From NCBI GenBank assembly GCA_964603725.1, contig CAZRWW010000012.1, forward strand, positions 1 to 64,000: a DNA stretch of 64,000 nt, given 5' to 3'. Shown here piece after piece: positions 59,615 through 64,000 of this stretch. A program made the position numbers and the translations under genes. Position 1 is the first letter of the stretch. Every line of letters starts with the position of its first letter. The notes below the pieces were generated by a model, which was given only the letters and a program-made list of their open reading frames with translations, searched no databases and had not been told where the DNA came from. The stretch is from CAZDKK01 sp964603725. GTDB lineage: Bacteria; Eisenbacteria; RBG-16-71-46; CAIMUX01; WJJG01.

Positions 59615-60913
59615 GTGCAGCGAGCAACGCTTCCCCGATCGCAGCCCGCCGCCGCCCTACGTTCCAGCAGTCCCGCGCGAGTCCCCCGCCGCTCGTGGTG
59701 GCCGGGCGCCGCGCTCGCCCTCGGGCTGCTGCTGGGCTACCCCGGCACGAGCCCCGGCGCGCAGCCGGCCCCACCGGCCGGCCTGGCCGCCCAGGACAAC
59801 CCGAACGACTCCGGGCACGCCATACGCCTCACCTGGCGCGCTCCCGCCCAGGCCGAAGACCTGCGGACCGTCGAGGTCTACCGGCTGCCCTGGCGCTCGC
59901 CGGAACAGGGTCGGCCGCTGGGCCCCGAGGCCCCGGATTCGCTCTGGACGCTGGTCGCCGCGGTCCCGGCGGCCGAGACCTCGTACCTCGATGATAGCGA
60001 CAAGCCGGCGATCGGCGGGCGCCCCAATCCGGGTTTCGTCCCGCGCGGCCAACCTGTTCACTACCGCCTGCGCGCCGTCGATGCCCAAGGCGCGCACTCG
60101 GCCTTCACGCCGGTCGCCACCGGCACCGCTCAGGGCAACTGGTTTCACACCCAGCGCATCAACGTGCTCTTCATAGCGCTCCTGCTCGGCGGGTTGATGC
60201 TGTACTTCATCTCGCGGGCGCGCGAGGGCCAGAAGCTCTACATCCGCCCGATCCCGGGGCTCACTCGCATCGACGAGGCCATCGGGCGCGCAACCGAGAT
60301 GGGCCGGCCGATTCTCTTCGTGCTCGGCACGGGCACGGCCGGCGAAATCGCCACGCTGGCCGGCTACACGATCCTCTCGCGCGTCGCCAAGCGCACCGCC
60401 GAGTACCAGACGCCGCTGCTCGTCCCGGTGAACGACCCGGTCATGATGGTGATGGCCCGGGGCACGGTAAAGGAAGCCTACATGGAGGCCGGGCGGCCGG
60501 ACGTCTACAACCCGGACAACGTCTTCTACATCTCGGCCATGCAGTTCCCCTACGTCGCCGCCGTGAACGGCCTGATGCTGCGGGAGCGCTCGGCCACGAA
60601 CTTCTACATGGGGGTCTTCCACGCGGAGAGCCTCCTGCTGGCGGAGGCCGGCTCGACCACCGGAGCCATCCAGATGTCGGGCACCGATCAGATGGCCCAG
60701 ATCCCCTTCTTCGTCGCGGCGACCGACTACACGCTGATCGGCGAGGAGCTGTACGCGGCGTCGGCCTACCTGTCCCAGGACCCCAAGCAAGTCGGCCCCC
60801 TGAAGGCCCAGGACATCGTCAAGGCAACCCTCATCGTCCTCGGTCTCCTCGGCGTGCTCGAGTTGACGTTCCTTCACTCGGGGGTCATCCGCGGACTCAT
60901 CGCGCCCCACTAG
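59615..60913 (+). CDS. DUF6754 membrane protein with N-terminal Fn3 domain
   Basis: A 432-residue protein; a GTG at 59615 follows AAAGGATG, and the upstream in-frame ATG lacks a ribosome site. Residues 1-40 hold basic residues then a hydrophobic signal anchor (GAALALGLLLGYPG). An Fn3 domain follows (IRLTWRAPAQAEDLRTVEVYRL, PVHYRLRAVDAQG), then a membrane helix (INVLFIALLLGGLMLYFIS). The cytoplasmic DUF6754 domain comes next (YIRPIPGLTRIDEAIGRATEMGRPILFVLGTG, FVAATDYTLIGEELYAASAYLS), and a last helix (ATLIVLGLLGVLELTFL). First of four genes. DUF6754 is found in uncultured FCB-like phyla and WOR-3; no function is known. Confidence 0.88.
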   Translation: MQRATLPRSQPAAALRSSSPARVPRRSWWPGAALALGLLLGYPGTSPGAQPAPPAGLAAQDNPNDSGHAIRLTWRAPAQAEDLRTVEVYRLPWRSPEQGRPLGPEAPDSLWTLVAAVPAAETSYLDDSDKPAIGGRPNPGFVPRGQPVHYRLRAVDAQGAHSAFTPVATGTAQGNWFHTQRINVLFIALLLGGLMLYFISRAREGQKLYIRPIPGLTRIDEAIGRATEMGRPILFVLGTGTAGEIATLAGYTILSRVAKRTAEYQTPLLVPVNDPVMMVMARGTVKEAYMEAGRPDVYNPDNVFYISAMQFPYVAAVNGLMLRERSATNFYMGVFHAESLLLAEAGSTTGAIQMSGTDQMAQIPFFVAATDYTLIGEELYAASAYLSQDPKQVGPLKAQDIVKATLIVLGLLGVLELTFLHSGVIRGLIAPH

Positions 60914-60949
60914 CTCCGGGGCCCACGACATGGGAGTGCAGGACACGAG

Positions 60950-61576
60950 ATGAAGAAGCAAATCCCGATCTACCTGGTCTTCGTGTGCGGGATCATCATG
61001 ATCGCGCAGTTCTTCATCCCGCACGAGTACTCGGCGACCCTCTTCACGAACGCCAATGACTTCGTGATCGTCATCGGCATTCTGGCCCTGCCGGTGGGCA
61101 TCTACAGCTTGATGAAGTCCACGGTCGAAAAGGCCCGCCGGCAGCCGCAGGAGCGCCTCTACTCGCTGACGACGATCATCGCCTTCGTCGTCATGGTGAT
61201 CGCGGGTCTCGACCGCGACTGGTTCACGTCGCCGACGTCCCTGAGCGCCCGGCTGTTCAACAACGTCCTCGTGCCCGCGCAAGCCACGCTCTTCTCGATG
61301 CTGGCCTTCTACATCGCCAGCGCGGCTTACCGGGCCTTTCGGGCCCGTACGGTTCTGGCGGGCATCCTGCTGGTGACGGCCTTCGTCATCATGCTGCGGC
61401 TGATCCCGCTGCCCGGGCCGCTGGCCGAGGCCAACAACGCGCTGGTCCGCTGGATCCTGGAGGTGCCGAACATGGCCGCCAAGCGCGCCATCCTGATCGG
61501 GGTGGCCCTGGGCGGCATCACCTACAGCACCAAGATCCTGCTGGGCATCGAGCGGTCTTACATGGGAGGAGATTGA
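60950..61576 (+). CDS. Multi-pass membrane protein of the DUF6754 operon
   Basis: A 208-residue membrane protein with about six hydrophobic segments (IYLVFVCGIIMIAQFFI, DFVIVIGILALPVGIYSL, LTTIIAFVVMVIAGL, ATLFSMLAFYIASAAY, VLAGILLVTAFVIMLRLI, RAILIGVALGGITYST). A cytoplasmic Arg-rich loop (VEKARRQPQERLY) lies between the second and third. No charged pore or catalytic residues stand out. It is the second gene of the operon, 37 bp after DUF6754 and 5 bp before the next gene. Family not recognised; probably a partner of DUF6754. Confidence 0.82.
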   Translation: MKKQIPIYLVFVCGIIMIAQFFIPHEYSATLFTNANDFVIVIGILALPVGIYSLMKSTVEKARRQPQERLYSLTTIIAFVVMVIAGLDRDWFTSPTSLSARLFNNVLVPAQATLFSMLAFYIASAAYRAFRARTVLAGILLVTAFVIMLRLIPLPGPLAEANNALVRWILEVPNMAAKRAILIGVALGGITYSTKILLGIERSYMGGD

Positions 61577-61580
61577 CGCC

Positions 61581-62420
61581 ATGGCCTGGTACGACCGCAT
61601 GCTTTCCGTCGACCGGCGCTGGATCTACCTGATCCTGGCCGTGGCGGTGATCCTGCCCCTCGTGGTGCCGGTGCGCATCCCGGTCAGCGTCTCGAGCGAG
61701 GTCAGGGCGGTGCACAGCTTCGTCGATCAGGTTCGCGACGGCGAGATCATGCACCTGGCGCTCGAATACGATCCTTCGACGATGGCGGAGCTGCATCCCA
61801 TGGCCGAGTCCATTCTGCGCATGGTCTTCGAGCAGAACGGACGGTTGATCATGAGCTCGCTCTCGCAGTTCGGCCCCGCCATGGCGGACGAGCTGATTCA
61901 GCGCATCGCCCGGGAATACGGCAAGCGCTCGGGCGTTGATTACGTCTTCCTGGGCTACAAGCCTTACCCGGCCATCACGATCCTGGCGATGGGCGCGGAC
62001 TACCGCGTGCCGTTCCCGATCGACTACTACGGCGCCGACGTCGACACGCTGCCGCTCATGTCCGGGATCCGCAACTTCGACGACGTGCGCGGCGTGGTCG
62101 CCCTGTGCGGCGGCAACGCGGCCGACATGTGGATCACCTACGGCAACGCCAAGTACGGCATGCCGCTGGCGCTGGGCGTGACCGGCGTGATGGCGGCCGA
62201 CTACTACCAGTACTTGCAGGCCGGGCAGATCTTCGGGCTCATCCCGGGGATCAAGGGCGCCGCCGAGCTGGAGGAGTTGACCGGTCGGCCCGGCGATGGA
62301 GCGCGCGGGATCCCCTACCAGACCGCCTCCCACGCCGTGGTCCTGATCTTCATCGTCCTCACCAACATCGCCTTTTTCGCCAAGCGCGCCGCCGAGCGGC
62401 GGGCCGGGGCTTTGCACTGA
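61581..62420 (+). CDS. Anchored protein of the DUF6754 operon with Rossmann-like domain
   Basis: A 279-residue protein. A first membrane helix (RRWIYLILAVAVILPLVVPV) leads to a soluble domain that looks alpha/beta: VRAVHSFVDQV, IMHLALEYDPSTMAELHPMAESILRMVF, VDYVFLGYKPYPAITILAMG, VRGVVALCGGNAADMWITYGNAKYGMPLALGVTGVMAADYY. A second helix (AVVLIFIVLTNIAFFA) ends it. The soluble part resembles the DUF6754 domain in layout. It overlaps the operon logic of a membrane complex with a large cytoplasmic or periplasmic domain. Function unknown. Confidence 0.82.
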   Translation: MAWYDRMLSVDRRWIYLILAVAVILPLVVPVRIPVSVSSEVRAVHSFVDQVRDGEIMHLALEYDPSTMAELHPMAESILRMVFEQNGRLIMSSLSQFGPAMADELIQRIAREYGKRSGVDYVFLGYKPYPAITILAMGADYRVPFPIDYYGADVDTLPLMSGIRNFDDVRGVVALCGGNAADMWITYGNAKYGMPLALGVTGVMAADYYQYLQAGQIFGLIPGIKGAAELEELTGRPGDGARGIPYQTASHAVVLIFIVLTNIAFFAKRAAERRAGALH

Positions 62421-62445
62421 TGACCGCAACGCCGGAGATGTAGAA

Positions 62446-63084
62446 ATGGACGCAACGAGTTTCTGGCCGCTCTTCTGGGGCGGAGTCGCCTCGGTGGTCA
62501 CCCTGGGGATCTTCTCATTCCTCTACCGGGACAACGTGGTCTACAAGTTCATCGAGCGCCTGTGGGTGGGCATCACGACCGGCTACTGGACGATGCTGCT
62601 CTTCCACACGAGCTTCCAGGACAAGGTGGTGACGCCCATCTTCCGCCAGGGCAAGTTCTGGTACATCCTGCCGGCGGTCCTGGGGATCCTGATGTGGTTC
62701 CGGCTCTCCAAGCGCTACGGCTACCTGGCCCGCTACGCCCTGGCCTTCTACATCGGAATCTCCACGGGGGTCTTCATCCCGCTGGCGATCAAGGCCTCGG
62801 TGCTCTATCAGCTCCACGGCGCCGTGCGCGGCATCGACGCGACCGTCTCGGGGCTGATGTTCGCGCTGGCCTTGATCGGCCTCGTCTGCTCGCTCAGCTA
62901 CTTCTTCTTCGCTCGCGAGCACCGCGGCGCCCTGGCGGTGACCTCGAGGGTGGGCATCTACACGCTGATGATCGGCTTCGGGGCCGGCTTCGGCATGACG
63001 GTGATGGGCCGCGTCGCCCTGCTGGGCCACCGCGTCACGTTCCTCTTTGACTACGGCAGCCGGCTCGCCCAGGCGTTGTTCTAG
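62446..63084 (+). CDS. Multi-pass membrane protein, last gene of the DUF6754 operon
   Basis: A 212-residue membrane protein with about six hydrophobic segments (FWPLFWGGVASVVTLGIFSFL, WVGITTGYWTMLLFH, FWYILPAVLGILMWF, YALAFYIGISTGVFIPLAI, LMFALALIGLVCSLSYFFF, RVGIYTLMIGFGAGFGMTVMG). A short YRDNVVYKFIERLW loop begins the cytoplasmic side. It ends just before a convergent DUF2270 gene. The size, topology and place suggest a subunit of an uncharacterised membrane complex with DUF6754; a transporter or secretion role is possible. Confidence 0.8.
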   Translation: MDATSFWPLFWGGVASVVTLGIFSFLYRDNVVYKFIERLWVGITTGYWTMLLFHTSFQDKVVTPIFRQGKFWYILPAVLGILMWFRLSKRYGYLARYALAFYIGISTGVFIPLAIKASVLYQLHGAVRGIDATVSGLMFALALIGLVCSLSYFFFAREHRGALAVTSRVGIYTLMIGFGAGFGMTVMGRVALLGHRVTFLFDYGSRLAQALF

Positions 63085-63093
63085 CCAGCGGGC

Positions 63094-63867
63094 TCAGACG
63101 CGATACGGCCGCCGCAGCGGCTGGTCGTGCAGCTCGACCGCGATCCGCCGGCGCGACCAACCGAAGGCGGTCAACGCCGTGAGCGGCGCGTAGCCGATCA
63201 CGATGAAGCAGAGCAACAGCCAGTTCTCGTGAATCGAGCGCGCGAAGTGCTCCCGGGTCAGCAGAGACCAGGAGCTCGTCGCCAGCGAGATCTCCAGGAT
63301 GTTCGCCAGCGCGGCCACCAAGACGATGAAAAACAGGAAGATGTAGTTGCGCAGGAGCCGCCGGCCCATCGCCTCGCGCATCGACATCTTGAAGGTCGGG
63401 TAGAGCAGGTCCGAGACCAGATCGTCTCGCCATGGACCCGGAACACGTTTCGCTTCTCCGGTGAGGATCGGCGTGATGAAGTGCGCCTCAAGGATGCGCA
63501 CCCGCCAGCGCCACACGTCGTAGAAGCGATAGCGCCGCGACTCCACCGTCAGCAGGAACCAGAGCGCGGCGATGTTCACGATGAAGACCGCGTCCGCCAA
63601 GGGGTTGTTGAACGTGAAGGTCAGTAGCCCCACCGTCGCCACGATGGCCCAGTTGGTAGTGGCGTCCATGCGCTGGCGCCAGGCGGTGAGCCGGTGCATC
63701 TCGCCGCGGTAGAAGTGCGCCATCGCCTGGGCGTTGCCGCCCTCGAAGAGCAGGGCCCCGACGGCCGAGCCGGCGCGGGGTTCGGGCGGCCGCGCGCCGG
63801 GCTCGACCGGGTCGCCGGGTCCGCGGCCCGCCGCGCCCTTCTTCGAGCTCTCTACCTGCTCCGTCAT
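63094..63867 (-). CDS. DUF2270 integral membrane protein
   Basis: A 257-residue protein with GGGAGG before the ATG at 63867. A Pro/Gly-rich N-terminus leads to AHFYRGEMHRLTAWRQRMDATTNWAIVATVGLLTFTF and ESRRYRFYDVWRWRVRILEAHFITPIL, the DUF2270 signature, with four hydrophobic segments in all (also IFLFFIVLVAALANIL and WLLLCFIVIGYAPL). Family function is unknown; members often sit with transporters. A TATGAT -10-like element (63911-63906, minus strand) lies about 40 bp upstream of the start, with no clear -35. Convergent with the DUF6754 operon, 9 bp from its last stop. Confidence 0.88.
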   Translation of the reverse strand: MTEQVESSKKGAAGRGPGDPVEPGARPPEPRAGSAVGALLFEGGNAQAMAHFYRGEMHRLTAWRQRMDATTNWAIVATVGLLTFTFNNPLADAVFIVNIAALWFLLTVESRRYRFYDVWRWRVRILEAHFITPILTGEAKRVPGPWRDDLVSDLLYPTFKMSMREAMGRRLLRNYIFLFFIVLVAALANILEISLATSSWSLLTREHFARSIHENWLLLCFIVIGYAPLTALTAFGWSRRRIAVELHDQPLRRPYRV

Positions 63868-64000
63868 TGCGCCGTCCTCCCTGGCTGACGTGGTGGCCCG
63901 CGCGGATCATAGTCGCATCTCCGGGCCGGGGCCAGCGGGGACCACCCCAGGCGCCGTCCGCTCGCCAGGGGCTGGGCTCGCCCTCGGGGGGGTCGCGGAC

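Overview
The window is about 64 kb of GC-rich bacterial chromosome with roughly 41 protein genes packed on both strands. I see no rRNA, tRNA, CRISPR array, insertion sequence or phage gene. Ten Ns at 13972-13981 show that it is a scaffolded draft, probably a metagenome bin. Nine exported proteins end in the same FlgD-like sorting module (NPF, then GRLVR, WDG, GxYxxR, ending in a short basic or hydrophobic tail). With the DUF6754, OmpA-lipoprotein and barrel-type envelope genes and the high GC, this fits an uncultured Gram-negative lineage of the FCB group (Eisenbacteria- or Krumholzibacteria-like). That placement is inference.

Layout. 132-7019: a secreted BNR propeller, an exported metallo-beta-lactamase-fold hydrolase, an OmpA-type lipoprotein and, convergent, an FG-GAP protein. 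7293-13204: the most distinctive operon, with two thiolase-fold proteins that lack the usual catalytic cysteine, two DUF35 Zn-ribbon/OB partners (one with a histone-H1-like basic tail) and an ADP-forming acyl-CoA synthetase. It looks like a C-C-cleaving, ATP-yielding CoA-thioester module. 13271-14723: a glycosyltransferase gene broken by the assembly gap. 14771-20873: a class III aminotransferase, a NudC-like hydrolase and a PhzF protein, divergent from a MocR regulator that overlaps an exported NlpC/P60-like protein; three ATTGTA/TACAAT half-sites lie between. 20906-32770: a GT-C membrane glycosyltransferase, a sorted propeller with a secreted DJ-1 protein, dienelactone hydrolase, methyltransferase, GPP34, a 14-repeat propeller gene cut by an in-frame TGA, an epimerase and a GT4 glycosyltransferase.

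32901-48823 is a secreted-peptidase region: two gingipain-type C25 enzymes (one fused to an FG-GAP propeller), a papain-like C1 enzyme, an M14 carboxypeptidase, a radical SAM enzyme with a collagen-like tail, and a TerB-like protein. 49078-59289 holds a barrel/lipoprotein pair, a lone MoeA, a DUF362 protein, a quinoprotein-like propeller and an HENMH metallopeptidase. 59615-63867 holds an uncharacterised four-gene membrane operon (DUF6754 plus three multi-pass proteins) and a convergent DUF2270 gene.

Two themes run across the window. Short tandem repeats with units of 18, 21 or 24 bp expand in frame inside ordinary enzymes, whereas 12-13 bp units occur only between genes. Several candidate sigma70-type promoters have 17-18 bp spacers; one sits so close to the moeA ATG that the mRNA may be leaderless. 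Together the genes describe a cell that degrades extracellular protein, builds surface glycans and gains energy from CoA thioesters.
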